A DNA stretch of 64,000 nucleotides from Streblospio benedicti (lineage: Eukaryota; Annelida; Polychaeta; Spionida; Spionidae): the NCBI GenBank assembly GCA_019095985.1, contig CM032660.1, forward strand, positions 15,945,692 through 16,009,691, in the 5' to 3' direction. Both the position numbers and the translations under genes were made by a program. Positions 63,756 through 64,000 of this stretch are shown in pieces. A model generated the notes under the pieces. It saw nothing but the letters and a program-made list of their open reading frames with translations, did no database searches and had not been told where the DNA came from. How positions within the stretch are numbered: the stretch's first letter is position 1; every line of letters begins with the position of its first letter.

Positions 63756-64000
63756 GGATAGATGATTCTCCACTATAAGATCGCATGGTGTTGTAATGAA
63801 ATAAGTAAATCAACACCTAAATTCAAACAACTAACAACAATTCACTTAATAATTGACAACAGTCATGTCCTGATACTTAAGTATGTATTTCATATACGAT
63901 ACAAGTAATACACCATTCATATTTTAGTTTATCACAGAATTATTGAATGATATGGACAAGACTGCTAATTTGAATATCTTAAAATTCCTGGCCGGGAAGA
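63756..64000. other. Intron or intergenic sequence to the right edge
   Basis: AT-rich; no exon recognised. It probably belongs to the intron of the gene whose last exon is 62194-63487. Confidence 0.4.

Overview
The window looks like a piece of a bilaterian animal genome, most likely a marine invertebrate. It is AT-rich. Its genes have many small exons with GT/AG introns, and Helitrons, a Penelope-like relic, several LINE relics, MITEs and long microsatellites fill most of the spacers. I cannot name the species. There are no operons, CRISPR arrays or bacterial features.

Layout. 1-24 kb is almost entirely a mobile-element graveyard. It holds a LINE relic running in from the left edge, a GC-rich coding scrap, the end of a Penelope-like element joined to an intronless and broken CNOT2 copy, a second LINE, and a textbook non-autonomous Helitron (9309-10530). 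It also holds two Helitron-like elements carrying ATGT arrays (10.9-11.6 kb and 20.15-21.5 kb), a 3.9 kb element with about 640 bp inverted ends that encode a cysteine-rich CXC-type C-terminus, a LINE 3' end, foldback elements, and a 988 bp element with a TTTAA duplication and its own promoter-like segment.

24.8-33.3 kb is a tandem duplication of a type-B carboxylesterase/cholinesterase-like gene. The second copy is readable as 12 exons (27153-32826). The first copy is mostly hidden behind a 100-N assembly gap. 33.3-41 kb is sparse: one GC-rich 108-residue ORF (34892-35218) and one possible exon (36986-37132).

40.97-51.39 kb (minus) holds the most interesting gene, a secreted modular protein of about 1046 residues that I could assemble as 20 in-phase exons. 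It has a signal peptide, an acidic Gly/Pro linker, a Cys-rich domain resembling the Ly6/uPAR (LU) fold, about 29 PEPTT mucin-like repeats, and four tandem copies of a roughly 185-residue module I do not recognise. Its parts are bounded by phase-1 introns, as expected from exon shuffling. A MITE end sits right at one splice donor.

54.8-56.2 kb (minus) is a single-exon type II membrane protein of the GT31 beta-galactosyltransferase type whose DDD motif reads KDN. 56.7-60.0 kb (minus) is a 7-exon coiled-coil gene (437 aa, unrecognised) divergently paired with a small coiled-coil gene at 60.47 kb (plus). 62.2-63.5 kb (minus) is a large, low-complexity last exon of another unrecognised gene that enters from the right edge. 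The host genes show no evident shared pathway. The two tandem systems, the esterase duplication and the repeat-module protein, are the main points of biological interest.
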